Shown one piece after another: positions 55,090-64,000 of a DNA stretch of 64,000 bases. How positions within the stretch are numbered: the first letter of the stretch is position 1; the number at the start of each line of letters is the position of its first letter. The notes below the pieces were generated by a model. It saw nothing but the letters and a program-made list of their open reading frames with translations, did no database searches and was not told the DNA's origin. Source of the stretch: Bacteroidota bacterium (GTDB lineage Bacteria; Bacteroidota; Ignavibacteria; Kapaibacteriales; UBA2268); NCBI GenBank assembly GCA_004322215.1, contig SCSM01000001.1, positions 1-64,000 on the forward strand, read 5' to 3'. The position numbers and the translations under genes are program-made.

Positions 55090-57621
55090 TTATTTACTTT
55101 TTTTATCTACTGCAGGAAATTGTACGAAGAAAGATGAACCCTTTCCTAATTCTGATTCAGCCCAAATTGTTCCGTCATGGAGCTCAACAAGTTGTTTGAC
55201 AATAGACAATCCGAGTCCTGTTGAGGATTCACCCCCGGTTGGTTGGGCGGATAATCTCTGGAATTTGCCGAATAGTTTTTTCATATCTTCATGAGACATT
55301 CCGGGACCCTCATCTCTCACTTCGCACCTTATAAAACGGTTCCGTTTGATTTTTATATAACTTGTATTAATATTTATCGGCATGGCTTTTGGAGAATATT
55401 TTATTGCATTGCTGACCAGATTATCGATTATTTCATATATTCTGATATTATCACCGTTTATGAAGCAATTCTCTTTATTCCCGGGGTTAAAAATTAATTG
55501 TTGCTGTTTATTCTCAGCACGGGAACGATTTCCAATAATAATATCTTCGACTACTTCATTCAAATCAATAACTTTTTTATCGATTGTTAACTTACCGCTT
55601 TCAAGACTTGCATTCTCGAGTAATTCATTAATTAAATTTGACATTAATGTCGATGACTCAAAAATCAGGTCAATCATTTCAGACTCAGTCGGGTCTTTAA
55701 TTCCCAGGTCTTTCAACATAACAGAAATCCCCTGAATCACATTCAAAGGATTTTTCAGGTCATGTACAGTCATATTAATGAATTGATTTTTTAATTCTAT
55801 TGCTTCCTGGAGTATTAAATTCACTTTAGTCAATCTCCTGAGTTTGATTAAAGTTTTTCCCCTTGCAATAAGCTCGTTGCCATCGAATGGCTTTAACAGG
55901 TAATCATTTGCCCCGGCTTCGAATCCCTCGACCAAATCTGCAATCTGATTTCTCGCGGTTAATATTAATATCGGCAACTCAAATAGGGAATAATTCTGCC
56001 GTATTTGTCTTGCAACATCCAAACCGCTCATATTTGGCATCATAACGTCGAGCACAATCAAATCGAAATCGGGATTCTGGCTTATAGTTTGTAATGCTGT
56101 TAATCCGTCATGGCATACAAGAATATTATAATTATATAAGCTGAAATAATTCTTTATCAATTGTGCCATGATCGGCTCATCGTCCACAACCAATACTTTT
56201 ATACCCTGCTGAATGATTCTTGTATCTATTTCTTCAGACTCTGAACTCGTGTCGAGAGGAGTCTCAAACGGTTTCAAATCCCGGTATTTTTTATTATACA
56301 GGTCTTCATTAAATATTGGGACAGAGAATGAAAAACAACTTCCTTTATTAACTTCTGATTCTGCCCATATTTTACCTTTGTGTAATTCGACGAGATATTT
56401 ATCTACAGCCAAACTGAAACCTGTGAATCCTTCTTTTTTTGTTGCCTCTTTTATATCTGAGATATTTTTAAATAAAGTTTCAAGTTTTTGCTGTGATATA
56501 CCAATACCCGTATCTCTTACCGAAATGACAACCATGCCGTCAGTAACGAGTGCTGATGTAGTTATTTCACCTGTTTGAGTGTATTTGACGGCATTGCTTA
56601 CCAGGTCATATAATACAAATTGGATTTTATTTTCATCTCCATATACAAACGGGGTATTCTTATCAATTGTATTTTTATATTTTATCTTTTTATCGCCGAT
56701 TAAAATCTTAGAAAGACCGGCTACGTAATGAGCAACCTTGCCGAGGTCAACCGGCTTTTTACGCACTACGATTTCACTTGTATCGAGTTTTGAAAAATCG
56801 AGTATGTCATTGGCAATAAAAGATAGCTGCTTACCGGCTGATGAAATTAATGATAAATTATATTCTACATCTCCCGGAAGCTGGCCGATGTTTCCTTTTA
56901 TTAACGATTCTGTGATTCCTATTATTCCGTTTAATCTGGTATTTAATTCAAGTGAAATATTAGACATTAATTCGTTTTTCAGTTCGAAATAGTTTTCTTC
57001 CTGCTGTCTCGAAATCCTCTCCTGCTCGAGAGATTTTTTTAGCGTTCTTATATTAACCGCCTTAATAATTGCAATAGCGATTGATGGAGCAAGAAAATTT
57101 ATTATTTCATTGAATTTTTCCGAATAAGTATTTATATCACGGCTGTCTGCAACAATTAAACCTATTATGCTTTTCTGATATACAACTGGACAGAAAATAA
57201 TCCATTTTATTGATTCGGAGATTATATACCAGTCATTTTTCAGATATTCTTTTTTAAATGGTGTTTTGTCTGAGATTTGTTTCCCGGATTTTAAAAATTC
57301 AAAGAGTAGTGAATCTGTTATGAAAGTTGATTCGCTAATCAGTAATGACCTGTAATTGATTATATCTTTTTTATCTCTGTCAAATCCAAATTCTAATTTA
57401 AAATCATTACTATTATTATCAGTATAAAAGAAATAAATCTTATCGGCACAATTGAATTCACTTAATAAACTCAGAGTTTTTTTAATTACTTTATCGTAAT
57501 TATTTTCCGATAAAATTTCGTTTGATAATACATTATATTTCTGGAAATCAAAATCTTCAGACTTTGACAAGTTCCCATTAACTTGCTCGTTACCAACATT
57601 CGTTTTCGATGGCTTTTCCAT
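55090..57621 (-). CDS. Hybrid histidine kinase: GAF, degenerate kinase core, receiver, second kinase core
   Basis: The 843-residue protein has, in order, a GAF-like sensor (~30-185), HisKA, HATPase, receiver (~490-605), HisKA and HATPase. In the first HisKA the phospho-His is Leu224 (NISLELNTRLNG), and its HATPase G2 box is GFTGFSLAV in place of GTGLGLAI. The second core is intact: H620 in TVHDLKNPLN, N box DNLVSNAIKYS, RDEGPGMS, and STGLGLSIVKQLVELHDG. The receiver phospho-acceptor is D525 (LDVMMPNMSG). No membrane span is visible, so it senses cytosolic signals through GAF. No response-regulator gene is adjacent. Confidence 0.9.
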   Translation of the reverse strand: MEKPSKTNVGNEQVNGNLSKSEDFDFQKYNVLSNEILSENNYDKVIKKTLSLLSEFNCADKIYFFYTDNNSNDFKLEFGFDRDKKDIINYRSLLISESTFITDSLLFEFLKSGKQISDKTPFKKEYLKNDWYIISESIKWIIFCPVVYQKSIIGLIVADSRDINTYSEKFNEIINFLAPSIAIAIIKAVNIRTLKKSLEQERISRQQEENYFELKNELMSNISLELNTRLNGIIGITESLIKGNIGQLPGDVEYNLSLISSAGKQLSFIANDILDFSKLDTSEIVVRKKPVDLGKVAHYVAGLSKILIGDKKIKYKNTIDKNTPFVYGDENKIQFVLYDLVSNAVKYTQTGEITTSALVTDGMVVISVRDTGIGISQQKLETLFKNISDIKEATKKEGFTGFSLAVDKYLVELHKGKIWAESEVNKGSCFSFSVPIFNEDLYNKKYRDLKPFETPLDTSSESEEIDTRIIQQGIKVLVVDDEPIMAQLIKNYFSLYNYNILVCHDGLTALQTISQNPDFDLIVLDVMMPNMSGLDVARQIRQNYSLFELPILILTARNQIADLVEGFEAGANDYLLKPFDGNELIARGKTLIKLRRLTKVNLILQEAIELKNQFINMTVHDLKNPLNVIQGISVMLKDLGIKDPTESEMIDLIFESSTLMSNLINELLENASLESGKLTIDKKVIDLNEVVEDIIIGNRSRAENKQQQLIFNPGNKENCFINGDNIRIYEIIDNLVSNAIKYSPKAMPININTSYIKIKRNRFIRCEVRDEGPGMSHEDMKKLFGKFQRLSAQPTGGESSTGLGLSIVKQLVELHDGTIWAESELGKGSSFFVQFPAVDKKSK

Positions 57622-57780
57622 TAAAATGCTGCATATTATAAATCGATAAATCAGAAAATAAGAAATTGGTAAATGAAAAAAAAATTAAATTTGATTTTAT
57701 GTATAAATATTGGGTATTAATACTTATGTTTTGCATAATCCCGAGCACATCCCTTTGCAATATTTCCCTTTACATCTTAA

Positions 57781-57850
57781 TTTTTTTAGTTTCTTTTTTT
57801 TTTCTTTTTTCCTTAATTTCTTTTTTAACTTTTTTTTATTTTTCCTTTTC
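57781..57850. repeat. Pyrimidine-rich tract
   Basis: Seventy bases almost wholly T and C (runs of 6 to 10 T broken by C and a few A), inside the 267-base gap before the methyltransferase gene. Several small ORFs overlap it in both strands with one-residue composition (F or K); I do not accept them as genes. Confidence 0.7.
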
Positions 57851-57888
57851 ATTATAATTATTTTCAGAATTAATATATATAATAAGAC

Positions 57889-58605
57889 ATGAAACATATA
57901 CTTAGACGAATAATTTTTCAAATTAATAAAATCATGCTTTCCGGGAATAAGTATTATTGTATTATTTGCGATAGGAATTACCGGAAATTCTTTTCTGTTG
58001 GAAAAAGGTCAAATGTAAGATGTCCCGGGTGTGGTTCTTTCGAAAGGCACAGACTATTGTTTTATTTTCTTAAAGAAAAAACAACAATTTTTAAATCAGA
58101 ATATTCCGTTATGGAGGTTGCCCCTTTGTTAACAATTCATCGTTTGTTTAATAAATTGGGAAATATTAAATATACAAGTATTGATTTGGAATCAGATTAT
58201 GTAACTTCAAAAGTTGACTTAACCAAACTTCCATTTGAAAATGATACTTATGATTGTATTTTTTGCTACCATGTACTCGAACATATTGAAGATGATATTC
58301 AAGCATTATCTGAAATGTTCCGAGTTCTGAAAAAAGGCGGTTTTGCTATTGTTCAATCACCCTTGGATAAGAGTTTGGAAAAAACATTGCAATATGATAA
58401 TACTAAAACACCTGAATCAAGATTGAAAGCTTACGGGCAAAAAGACCATGTCAGGATTTATGGCAGAGATTTCATATCGCGTATAGAATCGGTTGGATTC
58501 GGTGTTACAGAAGATAAATTTATTAATTCATTCAGTGATGAGGATATTAATAAATTTGCCCTCGATAAAGAAGAGTATATAAATTTTTGTTACAAACCTT
58601 TATAA
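57889..58605 (+). CDS. SAM-dependent methyltransferase with N-terminal zinc finger
   Basis: This 238-residue protein has a zinc motif C24-x2-C27...C45-x2-C48 at the N-terminus. The type 11 methyltransferase then has SVMEVAPLLTIHRLF as motif I, SIDLESDYV, LPFENDTYDCIFCYHVLEHI and MFRVLKKGGFAIVQSP. The methyl acceptor is unknown; relatives modify sugars, tRNA or antibiotics. It is followed immediately by an EamA gene, 1 base on. Confidence 0.85.
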   Translation: MKHILRRIIFQINKIMLSGNKYYCIICDRNYRKFFSVGKRSNVRCPGCGSFERHRLLFYFLKEKTTIFKSEYSVMEVAPLLTIHRLFNKLGNIKYTSIDLESDYVTSKVDLTKLPFENDTYDCIFCYHVLEHIEDDIQALSEMFRVLKKGGFAIVQSPLDKSLEKTLQYDNTKTPESRLKAYGQKDHVRIYGRDFISRIESVGFGVTEDKFINSFSDEDINKFALDKEEYINFCYKPL

Positions 58606-58606
58606 A

Positions 58607-59506
58607 ATGAAAAATCAAAATAAGGCATATATTTTTGCACTTCTTTCGGTTTTATGCTGGTCAACAGTGGCTACAGCTTTCAAAATAGCCCTAAAATACC
58701 AGGATTTTGTTCAACTTTTATTATACTCTTCTTTAACATCCGTTTTAATCCTCTTTTCAATCTTATTAATTCAGGGGAAATTGAAATTATTAACAAATCA
58801 ATCGAAGAAACAAGTAACAACTTCATTATTACTTGGTTTGTTAAATCCATTCCTTTATTATTTAATATTGTTCAAAGCTTATTCATTACTTCCGGCACAA
58901 ATGGCACAACCATTGAATTATACATGGGGGATAATCGTAGTGCTGTTTTCAATACTGATATTAAAACAAAAAATCAGATTAATCAATATAATTGCCCTTT
59001 TAGTCAGCTTTTCTGGTGTTATTATTATCTCCTCAAGAGGTGAAATATTCAATTTTCATATTGTTGAACCTTACGGAGTAACACTTGCCGTTGGAAGTTC
59101 ACTTATTTGGTCCTATTACTGGATTTTGAATATGAAGGATGAAAGAGATGAAATAGTTAAATTATTTTTCAACTTTATTTTCGGTTTGATTTTTATAATA
59201 TCGTATATATTGACGTTTTCAAAATTTGAGTTACCAAATACAGAAGGAATCCTTGCTTCAGTATATGTGGGTTTATTTGAAATGGGGATAACCTTTGTTT
59301 TTTGGCTTAAAGCACTGAATTATTCCGAAACTACATCGCAGGTAAGCAATATAATTTATTTATCGCCTTTTATTTCTCTCGTTTTTATTTATTTCATTTT
59401 AGGTGAAAAAATACTCTTGTCATCATTCCTGGGTCTTGCATTCATTATCAGTGGAATTTTAATCCAACAAATAAATTATAAAATAATTCAAAATAATAAT
59501 AAATAA
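58607..59506 (+). CDS. EamA/DMT-family transporter
   Basis: This 299-residue protein has ten hydrophobic segments in two halves, each starting with the EamA pattern (FALLSVLCWSTVATAFKIAL, then VGSSLIWSYYWILN). DMT proteins export or import metabolites such as amino acids or nucleotide sugars; the cargo is unknown. It starts one base after the methyltransferase stop, so the two are probably co-expressed. Confidence 0.88.
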   Translation: MKNQNKAYIFALLSVLCWSTVATAFKIALKYQDFVQLLLYSSLTSVLILFSILLIQGKLKLLTNQSKKQVTTSLLLGLLNPFLYYLILFKAYSLLPAQMAQPLNYTWGIIVVLFSILILKQKIRLINIIALLVSFSGVIIISSRGEIFNFHIVEPYGVTLAVGSSLIWSYYWILNMKDERDEIVKLFFNFIFGLIFIISYILTFSKFELPNTEGILASVYVGLFEMGITFVFWLKALNYSETTSQVSNIIYLSPFISLVFIYFILGEKILLSSFLGLAFIISGILIQQINYKIIQNNNK

Positions 59507-59591
59507 TTTCAGCTGTACCAATACATTCTGATTAATTAAAATTTTATTCGTAAATTAGAAAAATTATCAAAAATCAGGATAGGGTTAAATT

Positions 59592-59780
59592 ATGAAAAAA
59601 GTGATTTCTTGGATTATTGCAATTGTTGCAGCTATTATTGTCTTTTCACTTTTATCACAACTAATTTGGGGTATGATAAAGATTGCCTTTGAACTTGGTT
59701 TTATTATTATTGCATTAATTTGTGTCTTTATAATTGCATTACCCATTTATATGATTGTTTCCAGGAGATTTTTAAGGTAA
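59592..59780 (+). CDS. Small two-span membrane protein
   Basis: The 62-residue protein has two predicted spans (WIIAIVAAIIVFSLLSQLIW and LGFIIIALICVFIIALPIYM) and a basic end. AGGATAGGG 7 to 15 bases upstream supports the start. No family recognised. It precedes an outer-membrane-type gene, 26 bases on, which may be co-transcribed. Confidence 0.65.
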   Translation: MKKVISWIIAIVAAIIVFSLLSQLIWGMIKIAFELGFIIIALICVFIIALPIYMIVSRRFLR

Positions 59781-59806
59781 TATTTTTAAAAAATATAAAA
59801 TACTAT

Positions 59807-61090
59807 ATGAGAAAAACTTTTATAACAATAATTTGTCTATTGATAAATTTAATATTATTAAAGGCGGAAGCAGACCCAAATACGGTGAATCTTGCTCGTA
59901 CATTCGGAAGGGATATATTTGAACTTAATGGTGTACCATATTTACAACCATTGGTTGAGACTCTTAATGCAACCTCAAATTCGAGGTTTTTTAATCAGGC
60001 ATTTGTCCCTGCTAAGGTTGATAAACCATATTTTAGATTCGGTATTCATACTATGCTCGGTTTTGTCAGGAATGATATGAAAACCTATGCACCTTCATTA
60101 CCTGCAGAACAATTAGATCCAAACAAACTTAATCAATATGTGGATGTTTTTCCTTCAGTAAACATCAAAGATACTGCCGGGCTTATGTATTATGCACTGA
60201 AAACTATTTTATATGATGGTATTCACGGTACAAATAAATATAATAAAGTATTCTTTGAAATTCCAGAAAGGTCTGCTACAATACTCGGGCATCAGGATGC
60301 AAGTTTTTTTTTCAGACACAGCGCTATGGATTCATTAATTCGCGGTCATTTTATCTTTCCCTATCTACCAAAGCAATTTCAGGATTCATTAATTAGTACA
60401 ATCTGGAAATTTCCGGAACTATTCACATTACCTCCCGGTGCGGATATGAATACTATATTTGCGGGTGTACCTCAATTTGAAATCGGTTCATTATTTGGTA
60501 CTGAAATGCTTATCAGGTTTATACCGCCGGTAAATATGGGAAAAAATATAGGGGATTTTGCATTTTGGGGTGTTGGTTTGAAACACAGCATTTCTCAATA
60601 TTTTGAAGAAAGGTATTTCGATTTAGCCATTCAGGCAGTTTACCAGGGAACATATTTGAAAAACAAGGTAGGTGAAACAAATTCTGACCTCAGGTCTGAT
60701 GCAACGTTTTGGGATTTTAATATTCACTTTTCAAAATCTTTTTTTGATGAGCAATTTAATGTATATGCAGGTATTTCTTATGAATTATTTAATATTAATT
60801 CAAATTTCACTTATTATTTACCTGTTCAGACTCAATGGCAGCTTGGTTTATTAGAAGGTAAGTATATTCACAAAATACCAACTGACAGTGTTTTTGTTAT
60901 TTTGCCTCCCGACCCTGAAAACGGTTTCCCGGGCGATACAGTACCACAAACCTCAAATCTCAGAATTACGGATGCAAATCTGAAACTCGTTTTCGGTATA
61001 ACCTATCAATTAGGTCCTTTGGCTGTTTTCTTAGATTATAATATCAGCAAATTCAACATCTTTACCGGAGGCATCGAAGTAAGATTTTAA
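59807..61090 (+). CDS. Predicted outer-membrane beta-barrel protein (DUF6588-like)
   Basis: I start at 59807 (MRKTFITIICLLINLILLKA signal), not 59720. The 427-residue protein has strand-rich C-terminal parts, ending LAVFLDYNISKFNIFTGGIE and a final aromatic Phe as is usual for barrel insertion. Blocks such as LNQYVDVFPSVNIKDTAGL, FWGVGLKHSISQYF and LAIQAVYQGTY look like barrel strands. Related sequences in this phylum are uncharacterised. It may be a porin-like or assembly protein; no operon partner gives a hint. Confidence 0.68.
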   Translation: MRKTFITIICLLINLILLKAEADPNTVNLARTFGRDIFELNGVPYLQPLVETLNATSNSRFFNQAFVPAKVDKPYFRFGIHTMLGFVRNDMKTYAPSLPAEQLDPNKLNQYVDVFPSVNIKDTAGLMYYALKTILYDGIHGTNKYNKVFFEIPERSATILGHQDASFFFRHSAMDSLIRGHFIFPYLPKQFQDSLISTIWKFPELFTLPPGADMNTIFAGVPQFEIGSLFGTEMLIRFIPPVNMGKNIGDFAFWGVGLKHSISQYFEERYFDLAIQAVYQGTYLKNKVGETNSDLRSDATFWDFNIHFSKSFFDEQFNVYAGISYELFNINSNFTYYLPVQTQWQLGLLEGKYIHKIPTDSVFVILPPDPENGFPGDTVPQTSNLRITDANLKLVFGITYQLGPLAVFLDYNISKFNIFTGGIEVRF

Positions 61091-61133
61091 CTGAAATTCA
61101 CAAATTTAAATTCAAAATAATATCAGGTTAACA

Positions 61134-62015
61134 ATGGCTCAGATTATTGATGGTAAGCTGCTCTCAGCTCAAATAAAAGAAGAATTAAAAGAAAAAACAA
61201 AAATTTTAATTAATGAAAAAGGGATAATACCCGGTTTGGCATTGCTTTTAGTCGGTGATAATCCTGCTTCAAAATCTTATGTGTCCTCAAAAGAAAAATC
61301 ATGCTCCGAACTTGGTTTCAAATCTATTGTTGAAAGACTGCCTGATAATACAGATGAAGCCACAGTGTTGGGTTTTATAAATAAGTGGAATGCTGATGAG
61401 ACAATTCATGGAATTTTGGTACAATTACCCATTCCAAAACAAATTGATGAACAAAAGGTAATACAATCTATTTCTCCCAAAAAGGATGTTGATGGATTTC
61501 ATCCTGAAAGTTTCGGTCGGCTCGTTATTGGACTTCCCGGATTTGTTCCATGTACACCTGCCGGTATAGTCGAGATGATTAAACGATATAAAATTCCTAC
61601 GAAAGGAAAACATGTTGTTGTCGTAGGCAGAAGCAATATTGTTGGTAAGCCGATAGCAAATCTTATGTACCAAAAGAACCCTGATGCCAACTCGATAGTT
61701 ACTATATGCCATACTGCAACTTCCGATTTAAGTTATTATACTAAGCAGGCGGATATATTGATAGCAGCAGTCGGAGTACCTCGAATAATAAAAGCAGAAG
61801 ATGTAAAAGAAGGTGTGGTTATTATTGATGTAGGAATTAACAGGGTAGAAGACTCAACCACTGAAAAAGGATACAGAATAGTAGGCGATGTTGATTTCGA
61901 AAATGTAAAAAATAAAGCTTCTGCAATAACTCCTGTTCCCGGAGGTGTAGGTTTGATGACGGTTGCCATGCTCATGCAAAATACCTACAAATCTGCAGCA
62001 GGTGAGGTCTTATAG
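61134..62015 (+). CDS. folD: Methylenetetrahydrofolate dehydrogenase/cyclohydrolase
   Basis: This 293-residue bifunctional enzyme interconverts methylene-, methenyl- and formyl-tetrahydrofolate using NADP. Signatures: LLVGDNPASKSYVSSKEKSC (with the catalytic Tyr and Lys), ILVQLPIPKQIDEQKVI, VDGFHPESFGRL, VVGRSNIVGKPIANLM and TPVPGGVGLMTVAML. Full length and intact. Confidence 0.97.
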   Translation: MAQIIDGKLLSAQIKEELKEKTKILINEKGIIPGLALLLVGDNPASKSYVSSKEKSCSELGFKSIVERLPDNTDEATVLGFINKWNADETIHGILVQLPIPKQIDEQKVIQSISPKKDVDGFHPESFGRLVIGLPGFVPCTPAGIVEMIKRYKIPTKGKHVVVVGRSNIVGKPIANLMYQKNPDANSIVTICHTATSDLSYYTKQADILIAAVGVPRIIKAEDVKEGVVIIDVGINRVEDSTTEKGYRIVGDVDFENVKNKASAITPVPGGVGLMTVAMLMQNTYKSAAGEVL

Positions 62016-62067
62016 GTTATGTGTGTTAAATTACAGGTGTTGAGTCAAGCTAAGGTAAAATCAGTTA

Positions 62068-62820
62068 ATGTCTAATAAGAAAAATCCAATCAATAAAATT
62101 TATGAGGATGATTATATTCTCGTATTGAACAAACCGGCTGGCTGCCTGACTATTCCGGACAGATATGACAAATCAGCAATTAACTTATATGGCATTTTAA
62201 CTGAGATGTACCCCAAAATATTTACTGTTCACCGGCTCGATAAAGATACCAGTGGTGTTATTGTTTTTGCTAAAGATGCCGAATCTCATAAAAATATTAA
62301 TCAACAGTTTCAGGAATTTAAGGTTACTAAAATTTATCATGCTGTCCTGAGTGGAAATTTAAACCAAAATGAACTTGTTATTGATATTCCGATAACTGAA
62401 GATTTAAACCGCAAAGGTTATATGAAACCTAGTGCAAGAGGAAAAGAATCGCTGACGGTTTTGAATGTAATCGAAAGATTCAGAAATGCTACTCTTGTCG
62501 AATTGAATCTGGTAACAGGAAGACATCATCAAATCAGAGTACATTGCGCATCAATCGGATACCCATTACTTGTTGATGAATTATATGGGAAATCAAAAGA
62601 ATTTTATGTCTCTTCTTTAAAAAGAAAATATAATATAAAAAAAGGAGAATTTGAAAAACCTATTATTTCAAGAGTTTCAATGCATGCTAAATTGATTACT
62701 TTTCTTCACCCTGAGTTCAACGAAAAAGTCAGCTACGATGCTGATTATCCTAAGGATTTTTCAGCATTGCTGGAGGTACTGAAAAAATATTCAAATATAA
62801 ATTTCAATCCAAAAGTGTAA
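62068..62820 (+). CDS. RluA-family pseudouridine synthase
   Basis: This 250-residue protein has the catalytic Asp in HRLDKDTSGVIVFAK, the N-terminal INKIYEDDYILVLNKPAGCL and the RNA-side GRHHQIRVHCASIGYPLLVD. There is no S4 domain. It converts uridine to pseudouridine in rRNA or tRNA; the target cannot be read. It follows folD by 52 bases. Confidence 0.92.
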   Translation: MSNKKNPINKIYEDDYILVLNKPAGCLTIPDRYDKSAINLYGILTEMYPKIFTVHRLDKDTSGVIVFAKDAESHKNINQQFQEFKVTKIYHAVLSGNLNQNELVIDIPITEDLNRKGYMKPSARGKESLTVLNVIERFRNATLVELNLVTGRHHQIRVHCASIGYPLLVDELYGKSKEFYVSSLKRKYNIKKGEFEKPIISRVSMHAKLITFLHPEFNEKVSYDADYPKDFSALLEVLKKYSNINFNPKV

Positions 62821-62939
62821 TATTCTATTATTTACACTTCGATTTTATTATTATATCTTTTTTCTTTAAATTATAAGTTTGAACCAATAAAAAGTTGGTA
62901 TTTTCGATTATAATTATAGAATTTTAAAAGGATTATGAT

Positions 62940-64000
62940 ATGAGAAAAAATTTACTGTTTTTAATTTTTATTTTTCTTTCTTATTCTGCAGAACTTTTAT
63001 CCCAATATGATGCCAGGAAACTACCCGAATTTCTAGATATAAACCGGGAAAATTTTCCAGTCGCAGATAGCAGGGGAAGAAGTGTTTTTTATAAAAACCT
63101 TCCCCCACCTCCTAAAACAAAAATTAAAGTTCCCGACAGAATATTGGCTGACGGATTCGAAATAATTAATATTTCGGGTGGAAATAACAATAATCAATCT
63201 GAAACATGGATAACTTATAATCCTGTAAATCCGGAGAATATAGTAGCTGGAGCAAATGATTATAACTATTTAAGCATTCAGTCAGGTTATAGGATGAGTG
63301 CTTATTCGACAGAAAACGGATTCCAAAATTGGTCACATTCAACAACTCCCGACAATAATGGATTGTATCTTGAAATAACAAACGGATATAATATGCTTGT
63401 TTTTGACCCGGGAATTACATTTGATTCCCGCGGGTGGTGCTACTATTCTTATGGGGCTGCTGTTATTGATAATCAGGACAGAAATTATGATAACGGTTTA
63501 TTTGTTTGCAGGTCAAAAGACGGAGGTAAATCTTGGGAAGAACAAGTTGCCGTTGCATATACAAATCAGGGGACGCTTAACCAGGTTTTCCATGACCGTT
63601 ATAGTATTATGGCTGATGCTAATCCGGCTTCTCCGTATAAGGATTATATTTACCTGACATGGAAAAGATTCATTCAAAATGTCGGAATTTGTTTTTCTAA
63701 ATCTACCGATGCCGGCGACAACTGGTCACAGCCGACACTAATTCCCGGAGGAAATACCGGACAATCACAATCTCCTATTCCAGTTGTTGGTACGAATGGT
63801 GAATTATATGTGGTTTGGAGAAATCCTTATAATGAATTTGATGATGTAATGTTCCAGAAATCTATAAATGGTGGTAATACATGGTTAAGTACTGCAAAAA
63901 AGATTCAATCTGTGAAACCGATTGGTGTTCCTAATTCAATTAGCGGTCGTGATGTACTGGAAAATAAAGGAAGCATGAGAGTATCCTCACTTCCTTATAT
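62940..64000 (+). CDS. Secreted sialidase-like/BNR-repeat protein (partial, runs off the window)
   Basis: The frame is open from ATG at 62940 to the window end (about 353 codons), so the stop is not seen. A signal peptide (NLLFLIFIFLSYSAELLSQ) is present. BNR Asp-box motifs occur at S192-K-D-G-G-K-S-W, then STDAGDNW and SINGGNTW, spaced as in sialidase-like propellers; TWITYNPVNPENIVAGANDY and FDPGITFDSRGWCYYSYG fit the same fold. In this phylum such proteins usually end in a T9SS domain, which would lie beyond the window. Enzymatic activity is not proven. Confidence 0.85.
   Translation, partial: MRKNLLFLIFIFLSYSAELLSQYDARKLPEFLDINRENFPVADSRGRSVFYKNLPPPPKTKIKVPDRILADGFEIINISGGNNNNQSETWITYNPVNPENIVAGANDYNYLSIQSGYRMSAYSTENGFQNWSHSTTPDNNGLYLEITNGYNMLVFDPGITFDSRGWCYYSYGAAVIDNQDRNYDNGLFVCRSKDGGKSWEEQVAVAYTNQGTLNQVFHDRYSIMADANPASPYKDYIYLTWKRFIQNVGICFSKSTDAGDNWSQPTLIPGGNTGQSQSPIPVVGTNGELYVVWRNPYNEFDDVMFQKSINGGNTWLSTAKKIQSVKPIGVPNSISGRDVLENKGSMRVSSLPY

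Noticed and set aside
56950-56952. Sequencing error explaining Leu224 in the kinase
   Set aside because: Neighbouring HisKA and the G2 box are also degenerate, so one base error does not explain it.
57666-57921. Several small ORFs across the T-rich tract (plus 57666-57857, 57710-57892; minus 57724-57921)
   Set aside because: Products are mainly Phe or Lys runs, overlap on both strands and have no supporting signals.

Overview
The window is AT-rich bacterial chromosome with dense genes in short operons on both strands. Several features point to a Gram-negative member of the Bacteroidota/Chlorobi (FCB) superphylum, perhaps an Ignavibacteria- or Kapabacteria-like lineage. These are three proteins with type IX secretion (T9SS) C-terminal sorting domains or a matching layout, a Kdo transferase for lipid A, a bacillithiol-type glycosyltransferase (BshA), LptG, and candidate TAnnTTTG promoter boxes. 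The lineage is an inference: there is no rRNA here, and I recognised no tRNA, CRISPR array, phage or transposase.

Layout. 1-397: end of a T9SS cargo protein. 526-7007 (minus): a four-gene redox operon of NuoE with a zinc-ribbon tail, a NuoF-GltD fusion, a NuoG/HoxU-type Fe-S protein and a glutamate-synthase FMN domain. 7678-12480: HDOD regulator, WaaA, hemerythrin-PAS sensor, RelE-type toxin-antitoxin pair, crotonase. 12693-18003: envelope glycan enzymes (NAGPA-like, NamZ-like), a TPR protein, a CPBP protease and a small HicB-like protein. 18108-25304: a heparinase/alginate-lyase-like protein riddled with short repeats, an FtsX-like protein with a repetitive tail, LptG, and a pair resembling the T9SS motor proteins GldL and GldM. 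25490-32775: TolC, RDD protein and a MacAB-type exporter with two different permeases. 32990-41966: lipoprotein, large secreted metallopeptidase, lipid kinase, two TatA/B-type proteins, PurQ, PurS, and phosphatidylserine synthase and decarboxylase. 42175-47065: dnaN-recF-dciA-gyrB. 47088-64000: secreted hydrolases, BshA, PanC, a hybrid histidine kinase with a degenerate first kinase core, and assorted housekeeping genes, ending inside a sialidase-like secreted protein.

Connections. The T9SS cargo proteins need a secretion motor, which the GldL/GldM-like pair could supply. TolC, MacA, ATPase and two MacB-type permeases form one exporter. PssA and Psd make phosphatidylethanolamine. The first operon probably encodes one multi-cofactor NAD(P)H complex whose substrate cannot be read from the sequence.

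The most striking non-genic signal is a family of 7-base repeats (AATTACG, AATTCAC, AATTAAC, TTGAAAA and relatives). They fill many intergenic gaps, sit over some start codons, and also occur in frame inside two membrane or secreted-type proteins, where they encode peptides such as ITNYELRI and FTIHNSQFTI. Several palindromic dispersed repeats are also present.
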